A stretch of DNA of 64,000 bases. Origin: Acetobacteraceae bacterium (GTDB lineage Bacteria > Pseudomonadota > Alphaproteobacteria > Acetobacterales > Acetobacteraceae). The notes beneath the pieces were generated by a model that ran no database searches, was not told the DNA's origin, and worked only from the letters and a program-made list of their open reading frames with translations. Positions 44,059-54,500 of this stretch are shown piece by piece (within the stretch, counting starts at the first letter, position 1; every line of letters begins with the position of its first letter). The stretch spans positions 1-64,000 of the forward strand of contig JAIYDD010000042.1 of NCBI GenBank assembly GCA_027487675.1, in the 5' to 3' direction. The translations under genes and the position numbers were made by a program.

Positions 44059-44146
44059 TGCGTCGTCCCGTGCGTGGTCCACGCCGCCGCGGGCATCGGG
44101 CCCACGCCACGACGTGATCGCCAAAGACAAGAAGGACCGACCCTCC

Positions 44147-44485
44147 GTGGCCGCCGAGAAGTCCCAGAACGTACAGGACGTGTTTCTCAACCACGTCCGG
44201 AAATCCAAGACCCCGGTCACCATCTTCCTGGTGAACGGCGTCAAGCTGCAGGGCATCATCACCTGGTTCGACAATTTCTCCGTGCTGCTGCGGCGCGACG
44301 GCCATACGCAGCTGGTCTACAAGCACGCGATCAGCACGGTGATGCCGGGCGCGCCGATCTCGCTGTTCGACGCCACCGCGGCGGGCCAGGCGGCGCCGGC
44401 GGGGGCGGAAGGCGCGGCGGCGCCGGCGCGCGAGGGGCGCCTGACGCTCGGGCGAGAGGTGAACCCGGTTGGGCGCGGCGACTGA
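44147..44485 (+). CDS. hfq: RNA chaperone Hfq
   Basis: This 112-residue protein carries the Sm1 motif [21 protein letters not shown] and the Sm2 motif [10 protein letters not shown], with [10 protein letters not shown] for poly-U binding at the proximal face. A ~40-residue Ala/Gly-rich C-terminal tail is longer than in many alphaproteobacteria. GTG 44147 was chosen because GAAGGA lies 10 nt upstream and the protein then begins [11 protein letters not shown], as in other alphaproteobacterial Hfq. GTG 44114 would add 11 residues. It is the expected partner of the two sRNA candidates at 30 kb. Confidence 0.95.
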   Translation: MAAEKSQNVQDVFLNHVRKSKTPVTIFLVNGVKLQGIITWFDNFSVLLRRDGHTQLVYKHAISTVMPGAPISLFDATAAGQAAPAGAEGAAAPAREGRLTLGREVNPVGRGD

Positions 44486-45869
44486 CCGCGGCCGTGTCGT
44501 GACGGGCCCCTCGGGCGCCGAGGGGCCGGGCGCCCCGGCCAACGATCCCGGCGCGCCGGACCGGCGCGGTGCGGGCCATGCCACCCAGCCCGGCCCGACC
44601 AAGGCCGCCGTTATCCTGCCGCATGAGCGCGGCCCGCGCAGCGAAGCCAACGTCACCCGCGCGGCGGAAGCGCGGCTGGCCGAGGCGGTGGGGCTGACCG
44701 CCTCGATCGGGCTGACCATCGTCCATACCGGCATCCACCCGCTGCGCGCGCAGCGGCCTTCGACCCTGCTCGGCGAAGGCCAGGTGGGCATGGTGAAGGA
44801 GGCGGTGGAGCGCAACGGCGTCACCGTCGTCGTCGTGGACGCGGCGCTGAGCCCGGTGCAGCAGCGCAATCTGGAACGGGCCTGGGGCTGCAAGGTCATC
44901 GACCGCACCGGCCTGATCCTGGAGATCTTCGGCGAGCGCGCCCGGACGAAGGAAGGCGCGCTGCAGGTGGAACTCGCGCATCTGGACTACCAGCGCACGC
45001 GGCTGGTGCGGTCCTGGACCCACCTGGAGCGGCAGCGCGGCGGCTTCGGCTTTCTGGGCGGCCCCGGCGAATCGCAGATCGAGCTCGACCGCCGGCTGAT
45101 CACCGACCGCATCGTCCGCCTGAAGAAGGAGCTGGAGCAGGTCCGCCGCACCCGCGGCCTGCACCGCAAGGCGCGCGAGCGCGTGCCGTATCCGGTCGTC
45201 GCGCTGGTCGGCTACACGAACGCCGGCAAGTCCACGCTGTTCAACGCGCTGACCGGCGCCGGCGTCTATGCGCAGGACCAGCTCTTCGCGACGCTCGACC
45301 CGACCATGCGGGCGATCCGGCTGCCTTCGGGGCGCACCGTGATCCTGTCGGACACCGTGGGCTTCATCTCCGAACTGCCGACGCAGCTGGTGGAGGCCTT
45401 CCGCGCCACGCTCGAGGAAGTCGCCAACGCCGAGATCATCCTGCATGTCCGCGACGCCGCGCATCCCGACACCAGCGCGCAGCGCGCCGACGTGATCGGC
45501 GTGCTGACCGAGATGGCCGAAGGCGCCGACGCCGCGCTGGATGCGGGCTGGGAGGATCGCGCGGTCGAGGTGCTGAACAAGGCCGACCTGCTCGGCGGGG
45601 TGGAGGAGGTGGCGAAGTCCCCGGGTGCCGTGGCCGTCTCCGCGCTGACCGGCGACGGGCTGGACCGGCTGCGGGCGCTGCTGGACGAGCGGCTGGCGGC
45701 GGGGCTGGAGACGAAGGCCTATGTCCTCGCCCCCTCCGACGGCGCCGCCATCGCCTGGCTGCACGAGCATGGCGAGGTGCTGTCGCGCGAGGACGGGGAG
45801 GAGGCGGTGCGCATCACCGTTCGCCTGACGCCTGCCAACCGCGCCCGCTTCGAGCAGCGCCAGGCATGA
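44469..45869 (+). CDS. hflX: Ribosome-associated GTPase HflX
   Basis: This 466-residue GTPase splits stalled or heat-damaged ribosomes. An N-terminal HflX domain (~60-200; [45 protein letters not shown]) precedes a G domain with [26 protein letters not shown] and LNKADL. The TTG start at 44469 overlaps hfq by 17 bp. The first 55 residues are low-complexity, so a later start is possible. hfq-hflX order is conserved in proteobacteria. Confidence 0.93.
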   Translation: MGAATDRGRVVTGPSGAEGPGAPANDPGAPDRRGAGHATQPGPTKAAVILPHERGPRSEANVTRAAEARLAEAVGLTASIGLTIVHTGIHPLRAQRPSTLLGEGQVGMVKEAVERNGVTVVVVDAALSPVQQRNLERAWGCKVIDRTGLILEIFGERARTKEGALQVELAHLDYQRTRLVRSWTHLERQRGGFGFLGGPGESQIELDRRLITDRIVRLKKELEQVRRTRGLHRKARERVPYPVVALVGYTNAGKSTLFNALTGAGVYAQDQLFATLDPTMRAIRLPSGRTVILSDTVGFISELPTQLVEAFRATLEEVANAEIILHVRDAAHPDTSAQRADVIGVLTEMAEGADAALDAGWEDRAVEVLNKADLLGGVEEVAKSPGAVAVSALTGDGLDRLRALLDERLAAGLETKAYVLAPSDGAAIAWLHEHGEVLSREDGEEAVRITVRLTPANRARFEQRQA

Positions 45870-46705
45870 CCCTGCCGGCGCCGGGGCAGGTGCGCGCCGT
45901 CGCCGCGCTGCTGCGCGAGGCGTCGCGGGCCGAGATCCTGCCGCGCTTCCGCCGCCTGGCCCCCGCCGACATCCGCGCCAAGACCGGCCCGCTGGATCTG
46001 GTGACGGAGGCCGACGAAGCCGCCGAGCGACGCATCGCCGCCGCGCTGCCCGCCATCTTCCCGGGCTGCCTGGTGGTGGGGGAGGAAGGCACGGCCGCCG
46101 ACCCCGCGCTGCTCGACCGGCTGGCGGAGGCCGAGCTGGCGCTGGTGGTGGACCCGGTGGACGGCACCGCGAACTTCGCCGCCGGCGTGCCGCTGTTCGG
46201 CTGCATGGCCGCGCTGTTCCACCGGGGCGAGGTGGTGGCCGGCTGGATCCACGACCCGCTCGGCGACGACACCGCCATCGCGGTGCGCGGGCAGGGCGCC
46301 TGGCTGGAAGACGCGGAGGGCAGCCGAATGCACGACCTGCGCGTGGCCGATGCCGTGCCGGTCGCGCGGATGGTCGGCGCCGTGTCCTGGATCTACTTCC
46401 CCGAGCCGGAGCGGAGCCTGCTCTGCTCCCGCCTGCCGCGTCTGGCCGCCAGCGTGATCTATCGCTGCGCCGCGCATGAATACCGGCTGCTCGCCGGCGG
46501 CGGGGCGCATCTGTCGCTCTACCGGAAGCTGATGCCCTGGGACCATGCGGCGGGCGCGCTGATCCATGCCGAGGCGGGGGGATACGCCGCCAAGCTGGAC
46601 GGCACGCCGTATCGCGCCGCGGTGGATCGCGGCGGCGGGCTGCTCTGCGCGCCGGACCCCGCGAGCTGGGAGGCGCTGCGCGAGACGCTGTTCGGCGCGG
46701 CCTGA
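45866..46705 (+). CDS. Inositol monophosphatase-family phosphatase
   Basis: This 279-residue Mg-dependent phosphatase shows the IMPase motifs VVGEEG, DPVDGTANF and the C-terminal MPWDHAAGALIHAEAGG. The family includes SuhB and histidinol-phosphatase; which activity applies is not clear from sequence. Its start overlaps the hflX stop by 4 bp (ATGA) and greB follows 5 nt after its stop. The hfq-hflX-IMPase-greB set therefore looks like one operon of RNA/translation stress functions. Confidence 0.9.
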   Translation: MTLPAPGQVRAVAALLREASRAEILPRFRRLAPADIRAKTGPLDLVTEADEAAERRIAAALPAIFPGCLVVGEEGTAADPALLDRLAEAELALVVDPVDGTANFAAGVPLFGCMAALFHRGEVVAGWIHDPLGDDTAIAVRGQGAWLEDAEGSRMHDLRVADAVPVARMVGAVSWIYFPEPERSLLCSRLPRLAASVIYRCAAHEYRLLAGGGAHLSLYRKLMPWDHAAGALIHAEAGGYAAKLDGTPYRAAVDRGGGLLCAPDPASWEALRETLFGAA

Positions 46706-46710
46706 CGCCG

Positions 46711-47241
46711 ATGGCCGAGGATGACGACGAGGACGATGGCCCGCCCGGCCTGCCCCCCGGTACCCCCTTCTACATGACCCCCGCCGGCGCCGCCGCGCTG
46801 CGCGCCGAGCTGCGCGAGCTGTGGGACAAGGAACGGCCGAAGGTGGTGGAGGTGGTCTCCTGGGCCGCCGCGCTCGGCGACCGGTCGGAGAATGCCGACT
46901 ACCAGTACGGCAAGCGCCGCCTGCGGGAGATCGACCGGCGCGTGCGCTTCCTGGGCAAGCGCCTGGAGCGCGTGCAGGAAGTGGACCCGGCCAGGCAGAC
47001 GCAGCGCGACAAGGTGTTCTTCGGGGCGACCGTGACCTACGCCCGCCTGTCGGACGACGCCGAGGTGACGGTGACCATCGTCGGCGTGGACGAGGCGGAT
47101 GCGGAGGCGGGGCGCATCTCCTGGGTGGCGCCGGTGTCCCGCGCGCTGCTCGGCGCGCGCGTCGGCGATGTGCGGAAGCTGCGGACGCCGGGCGGGGCGG
47201 AGGAGATCGAGGTGGTGGCGATCGCCTATCCGGGCGGCTGA
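46711..47241 (+). CDS. greB: Transcription elongation factor GreB
   Basis: This 176-residue Gre factor reactivates backtracked RNA polymerase by stimulating transcript cleavage. The N-terminal coiled coil carries the acidic tip in LGDRSENADYQYGKRRLREIDRR, and the C-terminal FKBP-like domain contains VFFGATVTYA, VTIVGVDEAD and SPVSRALLGARVGD-like (VAPVSRALLGARVGD). The YQYGKRRLREID form is typical of GreB rather than GreA. A short acidic N-terminal extension (AEDDDEDDG) is present. Its 3' end overlaps the convergent Uma2 gene by 16 bp. Confidence 0.92.
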   Translation: MAEDDDEDDGPPGLPPGTPFYMTPAGAAALRAELRELWDKERPKVVEVVSWAAALGDRSENADYQYGKRRLREIDRRVRFLGKRLERVQEVDPARQTQRDKVFFGATVTYARLSDDAEVTVTIVGVDEADAEAGRISWVAPVSRALLGARVGDVRKLRTPGGAEEIEVVAIAYPGG

Positions 47242-47798
47242 TCGGCGGCGAACAGCGCGTCGAAGGGCAGCACGAGGCCCGGCGGGTCGAGGCGGATGTC
47301 GCCGCCGGTCAGGACACGCGTCTCGATGGGGCCGTCGGGGCCGGGACGCGCGTGGTGCACCACCCGGCGCTCGCCGAGCAGCACGATGAGGAAGTGCCGC
47401 AGGCTGGGCAGGCTGAAATAGCCGGCGAGCTTCTCGGGGCGGTGGCTGCGGGGCGAGACCACCTCCACCACCACGACGGGGTCGGGGATCAGGATGGTGT
47501 CGGGCGGCAGCGGCGGGCCGCAGCGCAGCATCGCGTCGGGCTGGTAGCAATGGGTGTCGTCCACCTTGATGCCGGGCCCGTCGATGATGGACTGGCAGCG
47601 CAACCCGGCGGCGGCGGCGGCTTGGCGCAGGGCGAGGCAGGCGGCCAGCTTGCTCTCGGCGTGCACCAGCTTCTCCGGGGCCATGGCGATGACCTCGCCA
47701 TCCACCAGTTCGTAGCTCATCCGCTCGTCCTGGAACGGCGCCCAGGCGAGGAATTCCTCGACATTCATCCGCCTGGGGCGGGACGCGGCCTGCGACAT
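47226..47798 (-). CDS. Uma2-family (DUF820) restriction-endonuclease-fold protein
   Basis: This 190-residue protein has the PD-(D/E)XK-like Uma2 core: N-terminal MNVEEFLAWAP and YELVDGEVIAMAP, then the active-site strand pair YQPDAMLRCG and PVVVVEVVSPRSH. The family is abundant in cyanobacteria and scattered in proteobacteria; a role in DNA processing or defence is often proposed but not demonstrated. It stands alone here. Confidence 0.85.
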   Translation of the reverse strand: MSQAASRPRRMNVEEFLAWAPFQDERMSYELVDGEVIAMAPEKLVHAESKLAACLALRQAAAAAGLRCQSIIDGPGIKVDDTHCYQPDAMLRCGPPLPPDTILIPDPVVVVEVVSPRSHRPEKLAGYFSLPSLRHFLIVLLGERRVVHHARPGPDGPIETRVLTGGDIRLDPPGLVLPFDALFAADQPPG

Positions 47799-47943
47799 GG
47801 CGGTAGCCTACCACATCCTGCGCGATCCCGCCGCAAGGCTTCGCAACCCGATCCGCCCCGCCCATCATGCTCATTCGTGCCGGGCGCTGGCACCGCTCCG
47901 CCGGCGCGCCATCTTGGGCGGCGAAGCCCCGCGGAGACCCGCC

Positions 47944-48900
47944 ATGTCCAACCTCGACGCCGCCGCGCCCGACTGCCCCGAACCGCCGCCCGGCGTGGAG
48001 CTGGTGCTGATCCCGCGCACCCACGACATCGGCGGCTTCGAGGTCCGCCGGGCGCTTCCGGCCCAGCAGCGCCAGATGGTCGGCCCCTTCATCTTCTTCG
48101 ACCAGATGGGCCCGGGCGAGTTCCTGACCGGCAAGGGCGTCGATGTCCGCCCGCACCCGCATATCGGCCTGTCCACCGTGACCTACCTGTTCGAGGGCGA
48201 GATCCTGCACCGCGACAGCCTGGGCACGGAGCAGGCGATCGCGCCAGGCGACGTGAACTGGATGACCTCGGGGCGCGGCATCTCCCATTCGGAACGCACG
48301 GCGGCGCAGCGCCGCGCCGGGCCGCACCGGCTGTCCGGCATTCAGTCCTGGGTGGCGCTGCCCAAGGCGCATGAGGAGACGGCGCCGGCCTTCGTGCATC
48401 ACCCCAGCGCGACGCTGCCGGTGCTGGAGGATGGCGGGGTGCGGCTGCGGCTGATCGCCGGCACGGGCTGGGGCGCGCAGGCGCCGGTGCAGACGCTGTC
48501 CGAGCTGTTCTATGCCGACGCCGTGTTGGCGCCCGGCGCCGGCCTGCCGATGCCGGACGGGCAGGAGGAGCGCGGCGCCTTTGTCATGGACGGCGAGGTG
48601 GAGGTCGCGGGCGTGCGGTTCGAGGCCGGGCGGATGCTGGTGTTCCGGGCCGGCGACCGGGTGTCGCTGAAGGCCGGGCCGAAGGGCGCGCGGCTGCTGC
48701 TGCTGGGCGGCGCCGCGATGGACGGGCCGCGCTACCTGTTCTGGAACTTCGTCGCGAGTTCGCGCGAGCGGATCGAGGAGGCGAAGGCGGCCTGGGCGCG
48801 GGACCGCATGGGCCTCGTGGTGCCTGGCGACGAGCAGGAGTGGATCCCGCTGCCCGAGCGGAAGGTCGTGCGGGCGGCGGAGGGGACGCCGACGAGCTGA
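47944..48900 (+). CDS. Pirin-family protein
   Basis: This 318-residue bicupin contains the pirin metal-binding motif in VDVRPHPHIGLSTVTYLFEG and the WMTSGRGISHSER segment in the first cupin, with a C-terminal pirin domain (LPMPDGQEERGAFVMDGEVEV). Bacterial pirins such as YhhW can act as quercetin dioxygenases or modulators of metabolic enzymes; which applies here is unknown. ATG 47944 was chosen where similarity begins. Confidence 0.9.
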   Translation: MSNLDAAAPDCPEPPPGVELVLIPRTHDIGGFEVRRALPAQQRQMVGPFIFFDQMGPGEFLTGKGVDVRPHPHIGLSTVTYLFEGEILHRDSLGTEQAIAPGDVNWMTSGRGISHSERTAAQRRAGPHRLSGIQSWVALPKAHEETAPAFVHHPSATLPVLEDGGVRLRLIAGTGWGAQAPVQTLSELFYADAVLAPGAGLPMPDGQEERGAFVMDGEVEVAGVRFEAGRMLVFRAGDRVSLKAGPKGARLLLLGGAAMDGPRYLFWNFVASSRERIEEAKAAWARDRMGLVVPGDEQEWIPLPERKVVRAAEGTPTS

Positions 48901-48979
48901 GCCGGCGCGACGTGGTGCCGCGTCGCGTAAAAGCCGGTCGGTCTCCAATCCGGCGCGTCGCGCCCCACCCTCACCCCGA

Positions 48980-49005
48980 CCCTCTCCCGCCCGGGCGGGA
49001 GAGGG
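48980..49005. repeat. 26-bp perfect GC-rich palindrome
   Basis: A 13-bp arm, CCCTCTCCCGCCC (48980-48992), is followed directly by its exact reverse complement (48993-49005). It lies in the 176-bp gap between the pirin gene and convergent recG. The preceding bases (ACCCTCACCCCGA) resemble widely dispersed proteobacterial intergenic palindromes. Confidence 0.6.
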
Positions 49006-49076
49006 AGATCCTGTCGGCGCCGAAGTGTGCGCGGCTGCCCGGGTTGCCTCCCGGGCAGGTGGCGCCACGGCCCCCG

Positions 49077-51185
49077 TCAGCCCGCATCCAGCTTGGCCAG
49101 CGTCGGGTCGTGCCCGAACAGGTCCAGCAGCAGCAACGCCGCGCGCCCGCGCGGGCCGGACAGGTCCGGGTCGCGGTCCAGCAGAAGCTGCGCGTCGCGG
49201 TGGGCGATGTGGGTCAGGCGGTCGAACTCGTCCGGGTCCTCGCGCGGGTCGAGCAGGCGGCCGCCGGGCATGCCGGATTGGCGGTCGCGCAGCACGTCGC
49301 CGCCGCCGCGGGTGCGCAAATCCTCCTCGGCGATCAGGAAGCCGTCCTCGGTGTCGCGCAGGACCAGCAGGCGGGTCTTCTCGCCCTCCGTCAGCCCGTC
49401 CGAATGCACCAGCAGGCAGGAGGAGGGCTTCGATCCCCGCCCGACTCGGCCGCGCAGCTGGTGCAGGGCAGCGAGGCCGAAGCGCTCGGCCTGCTCGATC
49501 AGCATGATGGTGGCTTCGGGGACATCCACGCCGACCTCGACCACGGTGGTCGCGACCAGCAGCCTGGTGCGGCCGGCGGCGAAATCGGCCAGCGCGCCCT
49601 CGCGCACGGCCAGGTCCTGCAGGCCGTGCGCCATCCCGACCTGGCCGGGGAAGCGGCCAGACAGCTCGGCGAAGCGGTCCTCCGCCGCGACGCTGTCATC
49701 GGCCTCGCCGCCGGAGATGGCGCGCACCACCCAATAGGCGCGTTCGCCGCGCGCCAGCGCCTCGCCGAGCCGCGCCACGATCTCGGGCAGCCGGTCCTGG
49801 CTGACCACGCGCGTCGTGATGGGCTGGCGCCCCGCCGGTTTCCCCTCCAGGCGGGAGACCGCCATCTCACCCCATTGCGTCAGCAGCAGCGTGCGCGGGA
49901 TGGGGGTCGCGGTCATCACCAGCATGTCGGCGTCGCGGCCCTTGTTGGCCAGCATCAGCCGCTGGCCGACGCCGAAGCGGTGCTGTTCGTCCACCACGGC
50001 GAGGCCCAGGTCGCGGAAGGCCACCGCGTCCTGGAACAGCGCATGGGTGCCGACGACGATGCCGACCGAGCCATCCGCCAGGCCGCGCAGCACCCGCTTG
50101 CGCTCCGCGCCCTTCACGCTGCCGGTCAGCAGTTCCACCCGCACGCCGGCGGGCAGACACAGCTTGGCCAGGGTCCGCAGGTGTTGGCGCGCCAGCAGCT
50201 CGGTCGGCGCCATCAGGGCGGCCTGCGCGCCCGACTCGACCGCCCGCAGCATGGCCAGCACCGCGACCAGCGTCTTGCCCGCGCCGACATCGCCCTGCAG
50301 CAGCCGCAGCATGCGCCGCGGCGCGCCCATGTCGGCGCCGATCTCGGCCAGCGCGCCCTGCTGGCCCGGCGTCAGGGCATGGCCGAACTGCGCCAGTGCC
50401 TTCGCCTGCTTCTCCCCGGTGCCGGGCAGCGCGCGGCCGGGGCGGCTGCGCTGGCGGCGGCGCACCAGCGCGACCGCGACCTGGGCGGCCAGCAGCTCGT
50501 CATAGGCCAGCCGCCGGCGCGCCTCGGCGGGCAGGGGGCCGGCGGGGCGTTGCAGGGCGCGGATGGCGGCGTCGAAGGCGGGCCAGGATTCGCGGAGCAG
50601 CAGGGGGCCGTCCGCCCATTCGGGCAGCGGGCGCAGCTTGGCGAGCGCGGTTTCCAGCGCCGCGTTCAGCCGCTTCGGCGTCAGGTCGCGGACCAGCGGC
50701 CAGACCGGCTCGACCAGCGGCAGCGCCTCCGCCCGGTCGGCCGAAAGCGGGTTCAGCATCGCCCAGCCGCGGCTGCCCTCGGCCAGCACGCGGCCCGCCA
50801 GGAGGCGCCGCGTGCCCGGCGGCAGCAGCTTCTGGATCCAGGGCAGCCGCCCATTCATGTAGCGGATGGTCAGCGGCCAGCCGCCGGCGGTGGCCTTCAC
50901 CTCGACATAGGGGCGGCCGGTGGCACGCGCCCGCATCGCGCGCAGGGAGGCGACCTCCGCTTCCAGGATGCAGTCCTGGTCGGGCGGCGCGTCCTCGGGG
51001 CTCGACACGAGGCGGCGGATCACCACGCGTTCGGGCAGATGCAGCAGCAGGTCCAGCACCCGGGCGCCGCCGGTCGCCTCGGCCAGGAGCTTCGCCAGCG
51101 TCGGGCCGACGCCGTCCAGGCTCTCCAGCGGCGCCAGCAACTCGGCGTGAGGCCCCGCGATCGGCGGGGCGGCGCTTTGCGTCAC
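49077..51185 (-). CDS. recG: ATP-dependent DNA helicase RecG
   Basis: This 702-residue helicase remodels stalled replication forks and Holliday junctions. An N-terminal wedge/OB domain (~1-260) is followed by the helicase core with Walker A GDVGAGKTLVAV near residue 300, the DEQH box VVDEQHRFG near 400, TATPIPRTL and the C-terminal HQLRGRVGRG. TRV (IATTVVEVGVDVP-like) motif residues are present. It is divergent from sdhE; the recG/sdhE/mfd grouping is typical of alphaproteobacteria. Confidence 0.95.
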   Translation of the reverse strand: MTQSAAPPIAGPHAELLAPLESLDGVGPTLAKLLAEATGGARVLDLLLHLPERVVIRRLVSSPEDAPPDQDCILEAEVASLRAMRARATGRPYVEVKATAGGWPLTIRYMNGRLPWIQKLLPPGTRRLLAGRVLAEGSRGWAMLNPLSADRAEALPLVEPVWPLVRDLTPKRLNAALETALAKLRPLPEWADGPLLLRESWPAFDAAIRALQRPAGPLPAEARRRLAYDELLAAQVAVALVRRRQRSRPGRALPGTGEKQAKALAQFGHALTPGQQGALAEIGADMGAPRRMLRLLQGDVGAGKTLVAVLAMLRAVESGAQAALMAPTELLARQHLRTLAKLCLPAGVRVELLTGSVKGAERKRVLRGLADGSVGIVVGTHALFQDAVAFRDLGLAVVDEQHRFGVGQRLMLANKGRDADMLVMTATPIPRTLLLTQWGEMAVSRLEGKPAGRQPITTRVVSQDRLPEIVARLGEALARGERAYWVVRAISGGEADDSVAAEDRFAELSGRFPGQVGMAHGLQDLAVREGALADFAAGRTRLLVATTVVEVGVDVPEATIMLIEQAERFGLAALHQLRGRVGRGSKPSSCLLVHSDGLTEGEKTRLLVLRDTEDGFLIAEEDLRTRGGGDVLRDRQSGMPGGRLLDPREDPDEFDRLTHIAHRDAQLLLDRDPDLSGPRGRAALLLLDLFGHDPTLAKLDAG

Positions 51186-51247
51186 AAGCTGTCCCCGGCT
51201 CGGGCTGACACGATTTCCATGCGCCTCTATATGGCAGGGACGCCGAC

Positions 51248-51550
51248 ATGCCCGAAGACACCGAACACCTCTCCCCGCGCCGCAAGCGCCTTCTCTTTCG
51301 TGCCTGGCACCGCGGCACCAAGGAGACCGACCTGATGGTGGGCGGCTTCGTCGCGCGCCACATCGCTGGTTTCACCGAGGCCGAGCTGGACGAGGTGGAG
51401 GCGGTGCTGGAACTGCCCGACGTCGATCTCGCCGACTGGCTCTCCGGGCGCAGGCCGGTGCCGCCGGAGGTCGAGACGCCGATGCTGGCCCGCATGGCCG
51501 CCGAATGCGCGGGCCCCGGCGCCGGCCGTCCGCAATGGTTCCGCGCGTGA
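51248..51550 (+). CDS. sdhE: FAD assembly factor SdhE (succinate dehydrogenase)
   Basis: This 100-residue protein helps insert covalent FAD into SdhA. It carries the RGxxE motif at residues 22-26 (RGTKE) within LLFRAWHRGTKETDLMVGGF and a C-terminal LPDVDLADWLSGRRPVP. The C-terminus is slightly longer than usual. It overlaps the start of mfd by 16 bp. No succinate dehydrogenase genes are in the window. Confidence 0.92.
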   Translation: MPEDTEHLSPRRKRLLFRAWHRGTKETDLMVGGFVARHIAGFTEAELDEVEAVLELPDVDLADWLSGRRPVPPEVETPMLARMAAECAGPGAGRPQWFRA

Positions 51551-54500
51551 GCCTGGGTCTCGCCGTCCACGGCGCGCCCGAAGGCTTCGATGCGCTGCTG
51601 CTGTCCCGCCGCCGCGCCGAGACGCGCGGCGCCGTGCTGCATGTCTGCCGCGACGACGCCCGCATGGCCCGGATGGCGGAGGCGCTGTCCTTCTTCGCGC
51701 CGAACTTCGAGGTGCTGCGCTTCCCCGCCTGGGACTGCCTGCCCTATGACCGCGTCTCGCCCAACCCGGAGATCGTGGCCGAGCGCGTCGCCACCCTGAC
51801 GCGGCTGGCCGAGCCCGGGGGCGCGCCGCGCATCCTGCTGGCCACGGTCAATGCGCTGGTGCAGAAGGTGCCGCCCCGCGCGGCGTTTTCCGGCGCCACG
51901 CTGTCGCTGAAGCGCGGCGGGCGGCAGGACCCGCAGAAGCTCGCGGAATTCCTGGAAGCCAATGGCTACCACCGCACCGGCACCGTCATGGAGCATGGCG
52001 AGTATTCGGTGCGCGGCGGCATCGTGGACCTCTACCCGGCCGGCGAGCCCGACCCCGTGCGGCTCGACCTGTTCGGCGACGAGATCGAGGATCTGCGCCG
52101 CTTCGACACCGCGACCCAGCGCAGCGGCGAACGGGTCGAGAGACTGACGCTGCGGCCGGTGGGCGAGATGTTCCTCGATCCCGCCAGCATCAGCCGCTTC
52201 CGCACCGGCTACCGCGATTTGTTCGGCCCGGCGGCGGCGGAAGACCCGCTCTATGTCTCGATCTCGGCGGGCCGCAAGCATCCGGGGATGGAGCACTGGG
52301 CGGGGCTGTTCCACGAAAAGATGGAGACGCTGCTCGACCACCTGGGCGGCGACGTCACCGTCAGCTTCGACAACCAGTCGGAGGAGGCGCTGTCGGTGCG
52401 CCTCGAGATGGTGGTCGATCACTACGAAGCCCGCCGCGCCCCGGCCCGCGACGGGGAACTGCCCTATCGCCCGGCGCCGCCGGCGAGCCTCTATCTCGAC
52501 CTCGACGAATGGGCCGGGATGCTGGAATCCGCGCGGGTCTTCCGCTTCATCCCCTTCGCGCCGCCGGAGGAGGAGGGCGTGCTGGATGCCGGCGGCCGGC
52601 CGGGTCGGCTGTTCACCGATGTCCGCGCGGAAGGCCGCAACGTCTTCGCCGCCTTCGGCGAGCACGCGAAGGCGATGGCCGCGCGCGGCCACCGGCCGCT
52701 GCTCTGCGCCTGGACGCGCGGATCGCGCGAGCGGCTGGCGAACCTGCTGCGCGAGAACGGCGTCGCCTGCGAGCCGGTCGAGGATTTCCTGCAGCTGGGG
52801 CGGCTGCCGGTCGGCGTGGTGGGCCTCGGCGTCTTCGGCCTGGAACGCGGCTTCGTCGCGCCGGGCGGCACGCAGGGCGAGGCTTCGGACGGCGTCGTCG
52901 CGACCGGCGAGCAGGACCTGCTCGGCGAACGCATCGCGCGTCCGCCCCGCAAGCGGCGCCGCGCCGACCAGTTCATCGCCGATGCCACCGAGATCGCACA
53001 GGGCGACTTGGTGGTGCACCAGGACCACGGCATCGGCCGCTACGACGGGCTGGAGACGATCGAGGTCTCGGGCGCGCCGCATGAATGCCTGCGCCTTGTT
53101 TATGACGGCGGCGACAAGCTGTTCCTGCCGGTCGAGAACATCGAGGTGCTGTCGCGCTTCGGCTCCGAACAGGCCGGCGTCGCGCTCGACAAGCTCGGCG
53201 GCGGGTCCTGGCAGGCGCGCAAGGCCAAGGCCAAGTCGCGCATCGCCGACATGGCGGCAGCCCTGATCCGCGTCGCAGCCGAACGCGCGACGCGCCAGGC
53301 GGTCGCCGCCATCCCGCCCGAGGGCGCCTGGGACGAGTTCTGCGCCCGCTTCCCCTTCGCCGAGACCGACGACCAGCAGCGTGCCATCGCCGACGTGCTG
53401 GAAGACCTCTCGGCGGGCCGCCCGATGGACCGGCTGGTCTGCGGCGATGTCGGCTTCGGCAAGACCGAGGTGGCGCTGCGCGCCGCCTTCTGCGTGGCGA
53501 TGAGCGGGTCGCAGGTGGCCGTCGTCGTCCCCACCACGCTGCTGTCGCGCCAGCATTTCCGCACCTTCTCCGCCCGCTTCGAAGGCTTGCCGATCCGCGT
53601 GGCCCAGCTGTCGCGCATGGTCACCGCGAAGGAAGCGCAAGCCGTGCGCGACGGGCTGAAGGACGGCACGATCAACATCGTCGTCGGCACCCATGCGCTG
53701 CTGGCCAAGGGCGTGGAATTCGCCGATCTGGGCCTGGTCATCGTGGACGAGGAGCAGCATTTCGGCGTGGCGCACAAGGAACGCCTGAAGCAGTTCAAGG
53801 CGGACGTGCACGTGCTGACGCTGACCGCGACGCCGATCCCGCGCACGCTGCAGCTGGCGCTGACCGGCGTGCGGGAGATGAGCGTCATCGCAACCCCGCC
53901 TGTCGATCGCCTGGCGGTGCGCACCTTCATCATGCCCTGGGACGGCGTGGTGATCCGCGAGGCCATCCAGCGCGAACGCTTCCGCGGCGGCCAGGTGTTC
54001 TGCGTGGTCCCCCGCCTGGAAGACCTGCCCAAGGTGCGCGAGCGCCTGGCGGAGATCGTGCCGGAAGCCCGGGTGACCGAGGCGCATGGCCGCCTGTCGC
54101 CGACCGACCTCGAACGCGTGATGACCGAGTTCGGCGAGCAGAAGCACGACATCCTGCTGTCCACGAACATCGTCGAGAGCGGGCTCGACATGCCGGCGGT
54201 GAACACGCTGCTGATCCACCGCGCCGACATGTTCGGCCTGGCGCAGCTCTACCAGCTGCGCGGCCGCGTCGGGCGCGGCAAGCAGCGAGGCTACGCCTAT
54301 CTCACCTGGCCGCAGACGCACCGGCTTTCCGCCGCGGCCGAGAAGCGGCTGGAGGTGATGCAGACGCTCGACAACCTCGGCGCCGGCTTCACGCTGGCCT
54401 CCCACGACCTGGATATCCGCGGCGCCGGCAACCTGCTGGGCGACGAGCAGTCCGGCCATATCCGCGAAGTCGGCATCGAGCTCTACCAGCAGATGCTGGA

